Assembly: GCA_031429355.1 (NCBI GenBank)
Contig: JANOZM010000007.1
Location: forward strand, 224,907 to 288,906
Reading direction: 5' to 3'
From: JANOZM01 sp031429355
GTDB lineage: Bacteria > Pseudomonadota > Gammaproteobacteria > Burkholderiales > Burkholderiaceae_E
Length of the DNA stretch: 64,000 nucleotides
A program made the position numbers and the translations under genes. The notes beneath the pieces were generated by a model. The model worked only from the letters and a program-made list of their open reading frames with translations, was not told the DNA's origin and made no database searches. Below, piece by piece: positions 36,116-45,520 of this stretch (within the stretch, counting starts at the first letter, position 1; the number at the start of each line of letters is the position of its first letter).

Positions 36116-36781
36116 ATGATCAACAAGGTAATGCAAAATATATCGACTAGCGTCCGAGACATCACTGACGGCGCCACTGTTATGGTTAGCGGCTTTGGTG
36201 GCGCGGGCATGCCAACTGAATTGATCGATGCACTCTGCGATCAAGGTGCCAAGCATTTGGTTATTGTGAACAATAACGCGGGCAATGGTAATGGCGGATT
36301 GGCCCGTTTGATCAAAGAAAAACGCGTTCGCAAGATCATATGCTCGTTTCCACGCCAAACAGACTCTCAGCACTTCGACGCCGCTTTTCGTGCTGGGGAG
36401 CTAGAGCTAGAGTTGGTTCCTCAAGGTAATCTTGCAGAGCGTATTCGGGCTGCAGGCGCAGGAATTGGCGGTTTTTTTGTACGCACGGGTGTGGGTACAC
36501 AACTCGCGATTAATCAAGAGACTCGGCTTATCAACGGGCAAGAATATATTTTTCAAGAACCGCTCCACGCCGACTTTGCACTTATTAAAGCCGACAGCGG
36601 CGATCGTTGGGGCAATCTTACGTATTACAAAACCGCGCGTAATTTCGGACCCATCATGGCAATGGCCGCCAAAGTTACCGTAGCGAGTGTATACCGCGTC
36701 GTGGAGTTGGGTGACTTAGATCCAGAATCCATAATCACGCCGGGAATTTTTGTAAAACGTGTTGTACCGATTTCAAAATAA
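36116..36781 (+). CDS. pcaI: 3-oxoadipate CoA-transferase subunit A
   Basis: 221 residues of the family I CoA-transferase alpha type with DGATVMVSGFGGAGMPTELIDAL, NNAGNGNGGLARLI and GGFFVRTGVGT. With PcaJ it moves CoA from succinyl-CoA to 3-oxoadipate. It is followed closely by subunit B. Confidence 0.93.
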   Translation: MINKVMQNISTSVRDITDGATVMVSGFGGAGMPTELIDALCDQGAKHLVIVNNNAGNGNGGLARLIKEKRVRKIICSFPRQTDSQHFDAAFRAGELELELVPQGNLAERIRAAGAGIGGFFVRTGVGTQLAINQETRLINGQEYIFQEPLHADFALIKADSGDRWGNLTYYKTARNFGPIMAMAAKVTVASVYRVVELGDLDPESIITPGIFVKRVVPISK

Positions 36782-36798
36782 ATAAGTAGAAACTTTTT

Positions 36799-37440
36799 AT
36801 GCCTTGGACTAAAGATCAATTAGCGGCGCGCGTTGCACAAGACATTCCCAACGGAAGTTTTGTCAATTTAGGAATTGGGATGCCTACGCGGGTTGTCAAT
36901 TTTTTACCGATTGATCGCGAAATCATTTTGCATAGTGAAAATGGTCTCTTGGGGATGGGGCCAACACCGGCACCAGGCCACGAAGATTTCGATCTAATTA
37001 ATGCTGGCAAACAACCGGTATCCGTTTTACCGGGCGCGGCTTATTTCCATTCCGCCGACTCGTTTGCAATGATGCGCGGCGGTCATATTGATATTTGCGT
37101 TTTGGGTGCCTTCCAAGTTTCTGAAGTCGGCGATCTAGCAAATTGGCATACTGGTGAAAGTCATGGCATCCCGGCGGTTGGCGGCTCCATGGATCTTGCT
37201 GTTGGTGCGGAACAAACATTTGTTATGATGGAGCATTGCACGAAGTCAGCGCAAAGCAAGCTAGTCAGTCAATGCACTTTTCCCCTAACTGCCTTGAATT
37301 GTGTTGCTCGGGTTTATACCGAGCTGGCCGTCATTAATTTGTCAAGTAACGGCGCATTTCTAATCGAGCTAGCGCCCGATGTGAGTTTCGAGCAATTGCA
37401 AAAATTAACAGGCTGTGCGGTTCACCTAACCAATAGTTGA
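36799..37440 (+). CDS. pcaJ: 3-oxoadipate CoA-transferase subunit B
   Basis: 213 residues with NLGIGMPTRVVNFLP and the catalytic glutamate in HSENGLLGMGP, as in PcaJ/ScoB. It completes the transferase. The thiolase (PcaF) for the last step is not in the window. The gene ends three bases from the convergent glpD. Confidence 0.93.
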   Translation: MPWTKDQLAARVAQDIPNGSFVNLGIGMPTRVVNFLPIDREIILHSENGLLGMGPTPAPGHEDFDLINAGKQPVSVLPGAAYFHSADSFAMMRGGHIDICVLGAFQVSEVGDLANWHTGESHGIPAVGGSMDLAVGAEQTFVMMEHCTKSAQSKLVSQCTFPLTALNCVARVYTELAVINLSSNGAFLIELAPDVSFEQLQKLTGCAVHLTNS

Positions 37441-37443
37441 CTT

Positions 37444-39090
37444 TTAAGACACCAACAAATACCGCCGCGCCAACATTTCAAAATCCGCTAATTGCACATT
37501 ACCATCAGTTTCCCGCTTCAAAATTTCCGCAACTTTAGGAGCCAGTTGTAACGCTAATAGCGCATCCAAAAATAACAACCGCGACCGACGGGCCAACACA
37601 TCCTCTACGGTTCTTGCAAATTCATAACGCGCCGCAAACACAATCATCGCTTCGGTTAAGCCGCTCGCAATTGGGTTGCCGTTTACATCAGTGCTCGTTA
37701 ATTCCTTATCGAATCCCGGCAAGGATTGCACCACGGAACTTTCGCTGCCGTACAAGTGAATACCAGGTGCATCACTCAACCGGGTGTTAGAAGTTTGTGC
37801 GCCCACTAAAGGTAAATTATTGGTCACTCCACCTGCGCGCTGTGGCAACAATTGCGCGTCCATTGCGTGGTTTAGTACATCTTCGGCCATAGCGCGATAG
37901 GTTGTCCATTTGCCACCGGTTACTGTTATTAAACCTGATTTACTGGAAACAATCGTGTGTTCGCGGCTGATGGCTTTGGTGTTGCCACTATCGTCGTCTT
38001 CGTGTTTGACCAATGGCCGCAAGCCAACCCAAATAGACTTCACATCGCTGCGTTGCGGGGCGGTCGTTAAAACTTTTGCGGACTCGCTTAATATAAATTG
38101 TATTTCATCAGCAAATGCTTCTGGCTCACGCGCTAAATCGGAGCGCGGCGTATCGGTGGTTCCTAAAATAACTTTGCCGAGCCACGGCACTGCAAACAAC
38201 ACGCGGCCATCGGACGTTTTAGGAATCATTAAGGCGTGATCAGTCGGTAGAAATTTGCGATCTACAACAATGTGTACACCTTGGCTTGGTGCCACCATTG
38301 GTTTAACTGGCTGTTGAGTACTTTGTCCATCTTGTTGGCGAAAGGTATCGACCCAAACGCCGGTTGCATTAATTACGCAGGTCGCTGACACATCAAAGCT
38401 AGTACCCGTTTCGACGTCTTCAACTTGTAAACCGCACACAGCGTTGTTGTCGTAAATTAAATTCTTCGCAGCGCAATAATTGATTAGCAGCGCGCCCTGT
38501 TTTGCGGCCGTTTTGGCGAGCGCTAATGCAAGCCGCGCGTCATCAAATTGACCATCCCAATACTTCACACCGCCCGACAAACCAGCCGTGCGTAGATTAG
38601 GCAGTAACTGACCAGTTTTATTTGAACTTAAAAATTCAGTCGGGTTTAGGCCAGCCTTCCCGGCTAGCAAATCGTACAGCTTTAAACCAATGCCATAAAA
38701 GGGCCTTTGCCACCAAGCATATGAAGGCATTACAAAGGCCAAGGGCTGCGCCAAGTGAGGCGCATTGGCTAACAACGTCGTGCGTTCGTGCAACGCTTCG
38801 CGCACTAGGCTAATGTTGCCTTGTGCTAAGTAACGAACCCCGCCATGCACTAATTTAGTTGATCGCGAGGATGTACCTTTTGCAAAATCTTGGCTTTCGA
38901 ATAAAACAACTTTAAACCCGCGTGCAGCAGCGTCTAGAGCGATGCCTAAACCAGTAGCACCGCCACCAATAATCGCCACGTCGTATTGATCACCTTGTGC
39001 CAGTTTGGCAAAAAGCTCGCTACGAATGGTTCGCTGGGAATAGAACTGAGTTGAGTTCAATTGTGTAGAGTTCGGTGGTGCTGAGTTCAA
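37444..39090 (-). CDS. glpD: Aerobic glycerol-3-phosphate dehydrogenase
   Basis: An FAD enzyme with the Rossmann motif DVAIIGGGATGLGIALDAAARG, the GlpD marker KGTSSRSTKLVHGGVRYL and the C-terminal DAO domain. It oxidises glycerol-3-phosphate to dihydroxyacetone phosphate at the membrane, feeding quinone. The N-terminal 20 residues are an Asn-Ser-Thr-Gln repeat (NSAPPNSTQLNSTQ) starting at TTG, so the true start is uncertain. Last gene of the glpSTPQUVD set. No glycerol kinase gene (glpK) lies in the window. Confidence 0.93.
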   Translation of the reverse strand: MNSAPPNSTQLNSTQFYSQRTIRSELFAKLAQGDQYDVAIIGGGATGLGIALDAAARGFKVVLFESQDFAKGTSSRSTKLVHGGVRYLAQGNISLVREALHERTTLLANAPHLAQPLAFVMPSYAWWQRPFYGIGLKLYDLLAGKAGLNPTEFLSSNKTGQLLPNLRTAGLSGGVKYWDGQFDDARLALALAKTAAKQGALLINYCAAKNLIYDNNAVCGLQVEDVETGTSFDVSATCVINATGVWVDTFRQQDGQSTQQPVKPMVAPSQGVHIVVDRKFLPTDHALMIPKTSDGRVLFAVPWLGKVILGTTDTPRSDLAREPEAFADEIQFILSESAKVLTTAPQRSDVKSIWVGLRPLVKHEDDDSGNTKAISREHTIVSSKSGLITVTGGKWTTYRAMAEDVLNHAMDAQLLPQRAGGVTNNLPLVGAQTSNTRLSDAPGIHLYGSESSVVQSLPGFDKELTSTDVNGNPIASGLTEAMIVFAARYEFARTVEDVLARRSRLLFLDALLALQLAPKVAEILKRETDGNVQLADFEMLARRYLLVS

Positions 39091-39228
39091 GGGTGTTGCG
39101 TTTACTAGCCCGTTAAGAAAGCTTAAACATGAACCACGATCACGCGATGGGTTACGCGAACAATCACGCAGACCATCGCACGATCGTGGGTTTATACATA
39201 ATACTAAAGACTAAAAATTACAAACTAC

Positions 39229-40959
39229 TTAACGCACTTTGCCGTTTTTCCATGCATTCAACAAAGTTTCATAAGCAATCGTTTGACCTTTTGGCTTCTC
39301 GTTTTCGAGCTTTTTCCAAGGTGCATTTTTATCGCTTAAGTACTTTGCTGGATCACCTTTTGGATTGAGCTTAGGTGCGCAACGAGCCATGCCCGAGCGC
39401 TCTAAACGTGCCATCACTTGATCCATTTCTTCAGCAAGGTTGTCCATTGCAGCTTGTGGCGTTTTTTCGCCAGTAACCGCAACCGCTACGTTCTTCCACC
39501 ACAATTGCGCCAGCTTCGGATAGTCCGGCACGTTAGTACCTGTTGGCGTCCATGCAACCCGTGCTGGGCTGCGATAGAACTCCACTAATCCACCCAACTT
39601 AGGCGCCATATCGGTCATGGCTTTGCTTTGAATATCAGACTCGCGAATCGGTGTTAAACCAACCAAAGTCTTTTTCAACGAAGTAGTTTTTGCGGTTACA
39701 AATTGCGCATACAACCAAGCTGCGGCCGTGCGATTTTCATCGTGATTCGCAAAAAAAGTCCATGAGCCAACGTCTTGATAACCGTTTTGCATCCCCTGCT
39801 TCCAATAAGGACCATTGGGGCCAGGCGCCATACGCCATTTTGGAGTGCCGTCTTCATTCACCACGGGCAAACCTTTTTTGGTCATATCCGCAGTAAACGC
39901 GGTGTACCAAAAAATTTGCTGGGCGATTTGGCCCTGAGCAGGAACCGGTCCGGCTTCGCCAAAGGTCATACCAATGGCTTCTTTCGGTGAATACTTTTTC
40001 ATCCAATCGACGTACTTGGTTAACGCATAGACTGCTGCTGGAGAGTTCGTTGCACCACCACGCGATACCGAAGCACCTTGAGGATGGCAACCATCGGCCG
40101 AGGCACGAATACCCCATTCATCAACCGGCTTGCCGTTTGGAATACCGATATCGGCAGTACCAGCCATTGACAGCCACGCATCAGTAAAACGCCAACCTAA
40201 CGATGGATCTTTTTTGCCGTAATCCATATGACCATAAATGGGTTTGCCATCAATCATTTTTACGTCGTTCGTAAAGAACTCGGCAATGTCTTCGTAGGCA
40301 GACCAATTAAGGGGCACACCTAGATCGTACCCAAACTTGGCTTTAAACTTATCTTTTAAGTCTTGACGTGCAAACAAATCGGCGCGGAACCAATACAAGT
40401 TGGCAAACTGTTGATCGGGTAACTGATACAACTTACCATCCGGAGCCGTCGTAAAACTCGTGCCAATAAAATCTTTAATATCAAGACCTGGGTTGGTCCA
40501 CTGCTTACCTTTACCCGCCATGTAATCCGTCAAGTTCATGACCTTACCATAGCGGTAATGGGTTCCAATTAGATCGGAGTCGGAAATCCAACCGTCGTAA
40601 ATTGATTTACCCGATTGCATTGAAGTCTGCAGTTTTTCAACCACATCACCCTCGCCGATCAAGTCGTGCTTTACCTTGATGCCGGTAATTTCTTCAAAAG
40701 CTTTCGCCATTGTTTTAGATTCATACTCGTGCGTGGTAATTGTTTCTGATACCACGGAAATTTCTTTAATGCCTTTGGCTTTGAGTTTCTTTGCAGCCTC
40801 AATAAACCACTTCATTTCCGCCATTTGCTGATCTTTTGTCAGCGTTGACGGTTGAAACTCGGCATCAATCCATCGTTTTGCAGCAGCGTCATCAGCACGC
40901 GCTGGAATCGTTAAAGCAAACGCTATCGATACTGCCAGTACGGTATATCGCAATTTCAT
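39229..40959 (-). CDS. glpV: Glycerol ABC transporter binding protein, GlpV-like
   Basis: 576 residues, signal peptide ending PARADDAA. The mature protein is a large solute-binding protein of the kind found in rhizobial glpSTPQUV loci (KWFIEAAKKLKAKGIKEISVVSETITTHEYESK, then AFEEITGIKVKHDLIGEGDVVEKLQTSMQSG). It should deliver glycerol to GlpPQ. The gene lies 96 bp after glpU; a modest gap that may hold processing signals. Confidence 0.88.
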   Translation of the reverse strand: MKLRYTVLAVSIAFALTIPARADDAAAKRWIDAEFQPSTLTKDQQMAEMKWFIEAAKKLKAKGIKEISVVSETITTHEYESKTMAKAFEEITGIKVKHDLIGEGDVVEKLQTSMQSGKSIYDGWISDSDLIGTHYRYGKVMNLTDYMAGKGKQWTNPGLDIKDFIGTSFTTAPDGKLYQLPDQQFANLYWFRADLFARQDLKDKFKAKFGYDLGVPLNWSAYEDIAEFFTNDVKMIDGKPIYGHMDYGKKDPSLGWRFTDAWLSMAGTADIGIPNGKPVDEWGIRASADGCHPQGASVSRGGATNSPAAVYALTKYVDWMKKYSPKEAIGMTFGEAGPVPAQGQIAQQIFWYTAFTADMTKKGLPVVNEDGTPKWRMAPGPNGPYWKQGMQNGYQDVGSWTFFANHDENRTAAAWLYAQFVTAKTTSLKKTLVGLTPIRESDIQSKAMTDMAPKLGGLVEFYRSPARVAWTPTGTNVPDYPKLAQLWWKNVAVAVTGEKTPQAAMDNLAEEMDQVMARLERSGMARCAPKLNPKGDPAKYLSDKNAPWKKLENEKPKGQTIAYETLLNAWKNGKVR

Positions 40960-41055
40960 GACTATCTCCCAACCTCACGTATGACCCCTATAAAACTGTC
41001 GATCGGTTCGAGGGGATATACAAACCGATTCGTTGAACTACTCATTCTTAACGGG

Positions 41056-41364
41056 TTAGCCTTTGCGCATAATGAGTGCCATTAAAAGCATCGACGCGAT
41101 AAAACTAATCCAAATTGACGGCTCACTTTCGAGTCCCAATAACGCTGTTAATTTTCCGCCTAACCCAGCAAACCCTAGGTTGACGTAGGCGGCAGAAAGT
41201 AGGCCAATAAACAAACGATCGCCACGCGTGGTCGCTATCGGCAAAAAACCTTTGCGCATGACCGTTGGCGATTTAATCTCCCAAACAGTCATACTAATTA
41301 GCAGCAAGGCAATGCATGTAAAAAAAATTGCCACTGGTGTCGTCCAAGCCATCCACTCCCACAT
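41056..41364 (-). CDS. glpU: DUF2160 small membrane protein, GlpU-like
   Basis: About 102 residues with three to four transmembrane segments and the DUF2160 pattern (MWEWMAWTTPVAIFF, WEIKSPTVMRKGFLPIATTRGDRLFIGLL). In Rhizobium leguminosarum the equivalent gene (glpU) lies between glpQ and glpV and belongs to the glycerol transporter locus. Start set at the ATG preceded by AAAGGGG, which removes an overlap with glpQ. Mechanistic role unknown. Confidence 0.87.
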   Translation of the reverse strand: MWEWMAWTTPVAIFFTCIALLLISMTVWEIKSPTVMRKGFLPIATTRGDRLFIGLLSAAYVNLGFAGLGGKLTALLGLESEPSIWISFIASMLLMALIMRKG

Positions 41365-41377
41365 TGTTAGCCCCTTT

Positions 41378-42220
41378 TTAAACGCGACCCATCGCAAAAC
41401 CTTTTGCGATGTAATTGCGAACAAACCAAATCACAATGGCCCCCGGAACAATAGTTAAAACACCAGCAGCCGCTAGCGTTGCCCAATCCATTCCTGAAGC
41501 AGATACGGTGCGAGTCATTGTGGCTGCAATCGGCTTGGCATTAACACTGGTTAAGGTGCGTGCCAGCAGCAACTCGACCCAGCTAAACATAAAGCAAAAG
41601 AAGGCGGCGACGCCAACACCGGCTTTAATCAACGGTAAAAATATCGTTATAAAAAATTTAGGAAACGAATAACCATCGATATAAGCCGTTTCGTCAATTT
41701 CTCGCGGAATACCGCTCATAAAGCCTTCTAAAATCCAGACCGCCAATGGGACGTTAAAAAGCAAATGGGCAAGCGCCACTGCAATGTGGGTGTCCATTAA
41801 ACCAACAGACGAATACAGTTGAAAAAACGGCAACAAAAAGACAGCTGGAGGCGTCATGCGATTGGTCAGCAACCAAAAGAACACATGCTTGTCGCCAAGA
41901 AAGCTGTAGCGCGAAAATGCATAAGCAGCGGGCAGTGCAACCGTCAGTGAAATAACCGTATTGATGGCAACATAAATTAAACTATTGATGTAGCCCGAGT
42001 ACCAAGCGGGGTCAGTTAAGATTGTTTTGTAGTTGTCCCAAGTAAACTGTTTGGGAAACAACGAAAAGCCCGCCAAAATTTCGTTGTTAGTCTTAAACGA
42101 CATGTTGACCATCCAATAGATGGGCAACAACGCAAACACAATGTAAGCCAACAAAAACACAGTGCGTTTTTGAAACAAAGGTTTTTTGTTGGCCATAGTG
42201 GTAACTAATTGCTTACTCAT
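41378..42220 (-). CDS. glpQ: Glycerol ABC transporter permease, GlpQ-like
   Basis: A MalG-type permease with six transmembrane helices and the EAA-loop PREIDETAYIDGYSFPKFFITIFLPL. ATG at 42220 follows GAGGG and overlaps glpP by eight bases, indicating coupling. Partners are GlpP in the membrane and GlpS/GlpT as ATPases. Here GlpQ denotes the transporter subunit, not glycerophosphodiesterase. Confidence 0.9.
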   Translation of the reverse strand: MSKQLVTTMANKKPLFQKRTVFLLAYIVFALLPIYWMVNMSFKTNNEILAGFSLFPKQFTWDNYKTILTDPAWYSGYINSLIYVAINTVISLTVALPAAYAFSRYSFLGDKHVFFWLLTNRMTPPAVFLLPFFQLYSSVGLMDTHIAVALAHLLFNVPLAVWILEGFMSGIPREIDETAYIDGYSFPKFFITIFLPLIKAGVGVAAFFCFMFSWVELLLARTLTSVNAKPIAATMTRTVSASGMDWATLAAAGVLTIVPGAIVIWFVRNYIAKGFAMGRV

Positions 42221-43121
42221 TGCCGCCCTCTTTCTCGGCGGTGCCGACCCGCAACATCCAGTTATACAAAACAAAGCAAAACAGCAAAATAATTAAAAAG
42301 TAAATTAAAGAAAATGCTGCTGCTGGGCCTAAATCGAATTGCCCAACCGCTTTTTGCGTTAAAAATTGCGACAAGAATGTGGTTGAATTTCCCGGACCGC
42401 CACCGGTTAAAACAAAAGGCTCGGTGTAAATCATAAAGCTGTCCATAAAGCGCAACAGCACGGCGATGACCAACACGCCTCGCATCTTTGGTAACTGTAC
42501 ATAACGAAACACCGCAAATTTACTAGCCCCGTCAATGCGCGCGGCTTGGTAGTAAGCATCGGGAATCGAACGTAAGCCCGCGTAACCCAATAGCGCAACT
42601 AATGGAGTCCAGTGCCATACATCCATCAGCAAGACCGTTAACCAAGCATGCGTTGCGTTGCCCGTGTAACTGTAATCGATGCCCATCGCCAGCAAAGCGG
42701 CCCCCATTAGGCCAATATCGGCACGACCAAAAATTTGCCAAATAGTGCCGACAACGTTCCAAGGGATTAACAATGACAGCGCAACAATGACCAACACGAC
42801 CGACGAGCGCCAGCCATGTGCGGGCATAGCCAAAGCCAATAAAATACCCAACGGTATTTCAACTAACAGTACCGCCAACGAGAACATAATTTGGCGTAGT
42901 AACGCGCCATGTAGTTCCTCGTCTCGCATTACATTAACAAACCATTCCGTGCCTACAAAAACGCGTCGTTCGGGAGAAATAATATCTTGCACCGAATAGT
43001 TAACCACCACCATTAACGGCACAATCGCAGAGAAGGCCACGCACAACAGCACTGGCAAAATAAGAAACCACGCTTTTTGATTAACGGGCTTTGTCGTTGC
43101 TTGGGTGTTATTGCTGCTCAC
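42213..43121 (-). CDS. glpP: Glycerol ABC transporter permease, GlpP-like
   Basis: A MalF-type permease of about 302 residues with six helices and an EAA loop (IPDAYYQAARIDGASKFAVFRYVQLPKM). The start is GTG at 43121: it is preceded by GAGGAG and overlaps the glpT stop codon by four bases (GTGA). A longer frame upstream lies within glpT and is not credible. Confidence 0.9.
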   Translation of the reverse strand: MSSNNTQATTKPVNQKAWFLILPVLLCVAFSAIVPLMVVVNYSVQDIISPERRVFVGTEWFVNVMRDEELHGALLRQIMFSLAVLLVEIPLGILLALAMPAHGWRSSVVLVIVALSLLIPWNVVGTIWQIFGRADIGLMGAALLAMGIDYSYTGNATHAWLTVLLMDVWHWTPLVALLGYAGLRSIPDAYYQAARIDGASKFAVFRYVQLPKMRGVLVIAVLLRFMDSFMIYTEPFVLTGGGPGNSTTFLSQFLTQKAVGQFDLGPAAAFSLIYFLIILLFCFVLYNWMLRVGTAEKEGGNE

Positions 43122-44242
43122 GCGACAATCTCCTCGTTTTTGTATAGGCACGAATGGGTGCTGAGCACCTCTAGCCAAACCGTTTGACCCACTTCGAAAT
43201 GACCCGACACGACGTTGTTTGCGTCGCCATCATCTGAGCCTAAGTCGTCGGCAAAATTGTTTGGCAATCGTGCTTTGATAATTTGCTCGCCAAGCGCAAC
43301 CGATAGCAAACGATGGGTGCCAACATCTTGCAATAAAGTAACTTTTGTCGGAATGGAACCCGCACTATTGGGCGCGACAGGCTTCACATATTCGGGACGA
43401 ATACCCAGCTTAAAGTCACCATCAGGTAAGCTGCGATTGGTATGTAGTGCTAACTGCTGCCCACCAATCAGTAAGTGATTATTACTAACAGTCGTCGGTA
43501 AAAAATTCATACCCGGCGACCCAATAAAATGGCCCACGAAAGTATGGCTGGGACGCTCAAATAAATCGGCAGCAGAGCCTACTTGTACCGCTCGGCCGCG
43601 CGTCATAACCACGACTTGCTCGGCAAAAGTAAGCGCCTCTATTTGATCGTGTGTGACGTAAATTAAAGTCAGTTTTAGTTCTTGATGAATTTGCTTGAGC
43701 TTACGGCGCAGCTGCCACTTTAAATGGGGATCGATCACCGTTAACGGCTCATCGAACAGCACGGCCGAAACATCGGGACGCACTAAACCGCGACCCAAAG
43801 AAATTTTTTGCTTTGCATCTGCGGCCAGTCCCGCCGCGCGTTGATTGAGCTGACCACTAAGCTCCAACATTTCGGCAATTGCGCCAACCCGCTTATTAAT
43901 TTGATCGCTTGGCATTTTGCGATTGCGCAAGGGGAAAGCTAAATTTTCAGCCACCGTCATCGTGTCGTAAATGACCGGAAACTGAAATACTTGGGCGATG
44001 TTGCGCTCTTGCGGCGAAGCGTGCGTTACGTCTTTGCGATCAAACAAAACACTACCTTGCGACGGTGTTACTAAGCCCGACATAATATTGAGCATCGTCG
44101 TCTTACCACAACCCGATGGCCCCAGCAGCGCGTAGGCACCACCGTCTTCAAATGTCATCTTAAGCGGCAACAACGCATAGTCGCTATCTTGTTGCGGATT
44201 AGGTTTATAAGCGTGCGCTAAATCGAGTTCGATGCGGGCCAT
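43118..44242 (-). CDS. glpT: Glycerol ABC transporter ATPase, GlpT-like
   Basis: 374 residues: nucleotide-binding domain plus a TOBE-type C-terminal domain. Walker A is GPSGCGKTTML and Walker B AVLFDEPLTVIDP, but the ABC signature is degenerate: LAADAKQKISLGRG stands where LSGGQQQRVALAR is expected. The partner GlpS has a normal signature, so the pair probably has one canonical and one degenerate site. Its start is two bases from the glpS stop. Confidence 0.9.
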   Translation of the reverse strand: MARIELDLAHAYKPNPQQDSDYALLPLKMTFEDGGAYALLGPSGCGKTTMLNIMSGLVTPSQGSVLFDRKDVTHASPQERNIAQVFQFPVIYDTMTVAENLAFPLRNRKMPSDQINKRVGAIAEMLELSGQLNQRAAGLAADAKQKISLGRGLVRPDVSAVLFDEPLTVIDPHLKWQLRRKLKQIHQELKLTLIYVTHDQIEALTFAEQVVVMTRGRAVQVGSAADLFERPSHTFVGHFIGSPGMNFLPTTVSNNHLLIGGQQLALHTNRSLPDGDFKLGIRPEYVKPVAPNSAGSIPTKVTLLQDVGTHRLLSVALGEQIIKARLPNNFADDLGSDDGDANNVVSGHFEVGQTVWLEVLSTHSCLYKNEEIVA

Positions 44243-44243
44243 G

Positions 44244-45392
44244 TTATGCCGCTCCCGATTGATTCGACACCGCGAACGCGCGCGGTGCTTGCGCTAACAA
44301 TCCGTTCGCATCAAATACATAAACTTGTGCTGGGTTGAAATACAAGGCAATCTCTTCACCCAAAGAAAAACGGTGTACGCCAGTCAGTTGCGCAACCATT
44401 TCACCGACGACTGTTTGTGCGTGAACATAAGTATCAGAGCCTGAGATCTCTGCAAGCTCGACCTTACCTAATAGTTCAATGCTGCCAGTGTGCTTTGTTA
44501 GAGAAAGCGCGCTTGCACGCAGGCCCACGGTAACTTGTCCGCCAATTGTGGCTTGCGCTTTAACTTGAGGCTGACCTTGGGCTTGAATTTGATTTTGGCT
44601 CAGGTTCGCAAAATTTACTCGCGGTAATAATGGCCCGCCCGCTAACTGAATACCTTCAGCACTCAAGTGGCCTGCCAGCAAATTCATGGGTGGATCGCTA
44701 AAGGCACGCGCTACGCGCAATGATTTTGGATTGTGAAACACTTGTGCGGTTGGCCCATATTGCAGTAACTCGCCACAATCTAAAACAGCGGTGTAGCCCC
44801 CAAGCAAAAGTGCTTCGCTAGGTTCGGTCGTCGCGTAAATAACAGTCGAGTTTCCCGTTGCAAATAGCTCGGCAAGCTCTTCGCGCAATTCTTCGCGCAG
44901 CTTGTAATCTAGGTTAACTAACGGTTCATCAAGCAGCATTAAGGGGGCACCTTTTGCTAACGCTCGCGCGAGGGCTACACGCTGCTGCTGTCCACCAGAA
45001 AGCTCGGCTGGCAAGCGATCTAGAAACATTTCGATGTGCAGTTTTTGAGCTAACTCGTTAACGCGTTGTTCGATGTTTTTGTCACCACGTATTTTTAACG
45101 GTGAAGCAATATTGTTACGTACTGTTAAAGAGGGGTAGTTAATAAACTGCTGATACACCATGGCGACATTGCGCTGCCGAACCGGCACACCCACGACATT
45201 ATTTCCATCAACTAGCACACGGCCCGCTGTGGGCACATCAAGGCCCGCCATAATGCGCATCAGGCTGGTTTTGCCCGCTTGAGTAGCACCCAAAAGAACA
45301 GTTACAGCCGAGCTGCGCGGAGCGAGATCCATCGCGTACAACCACGGATTCGCCCCAACCTTTTTACTGACTCCCTCCAAGCTTAACTGCAT
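44244..45392 (-). CDS. glpS: Glycerol ABC transporter ATPase, GlpS-like
   Basis: About 382 residues with an unusual Walker A (LLGATQAGKTSLMR), a full signature LSGGQQQRVALARAL, Walker B LMLLDEPLVNLD and a C-terminal OB region. Downstream of Walker B, the H-loop region reads YATTEPSEAL, so the switch His appears to be replaced by Thr or Glu. ATG at 45392 follows a GAGAG. First gene of the transporter operon, divergent from glpR. Confidence 0.9.
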   Translation of the reverse strand: MQLSLEGVSKKVGANPWLYAMDLAPRSSAVTVLLGATQAGKTSLMRIMAGLDVPTAGRVLVDGNNVVGVPVRQRNVAMVYQQFINYPSLTVRNNIASPLKIRGDKNIEQRVNELAQKLHIEMFLDRLPAELSGGQQQRVALARALAKGAPLMLLDEPLVNLDYKLREELREELAELFATGNSTVIYATTEPSEALLLGGYTAVLDCGELLQYGPTAQVFHNPKSLRVARAFSDPPMNLLAGHLSAEGIQLAGGPLLPRVNFANLSQNQIQAQGQPQVKAQATIGGQVTVGLRASALSLTKHTGSIELLGKVELAEISGSDTYVHAQTVVGEMVAQLTGVHRFSLGEEIALYFNPAQVYVFDANGLLAQAPRAFAVSNQSGAA

Positions 45393-45460
45393 CGTGCTCT
45401 CTTTATTTTTAACTGCACATGCCAAAAGTGTACCCCAAAAAACTGCTCGGTTATGATATT

Positions 45461-45493
45461 GGTTGTTCGTTTACGCTCGTTATTGTTCGATTA
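45461..45493. promoter_or_regulatory. Candidate GlpR operator half-sites
   Basis: Two direct copies, TTGTTCGTTT (45463-45472) and TTGTTCGATT (45483-45492), lie 20 bp apart in the glpS-glpR gap. The E. coli GlpR half-site is (A/T)AT(G/T)TTCG(A/T)T, and the second copy read as ATTGTTCGAT fits at most positions. They are well placed for control of both genes. Confidence 0.6.
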
Positions 45494-45520
45494 TTCAGAA
45501 AATCAGTCTAAAATACCCCT

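Noticed and set aside
39129..39200. Inverted pieces around CCACGATC / GATCGTGG between glpD and glpV.
   Set aside because: The arms are short and about 40 bases apart, and no T run follows. Not strong enough for a terminator or an operator call.
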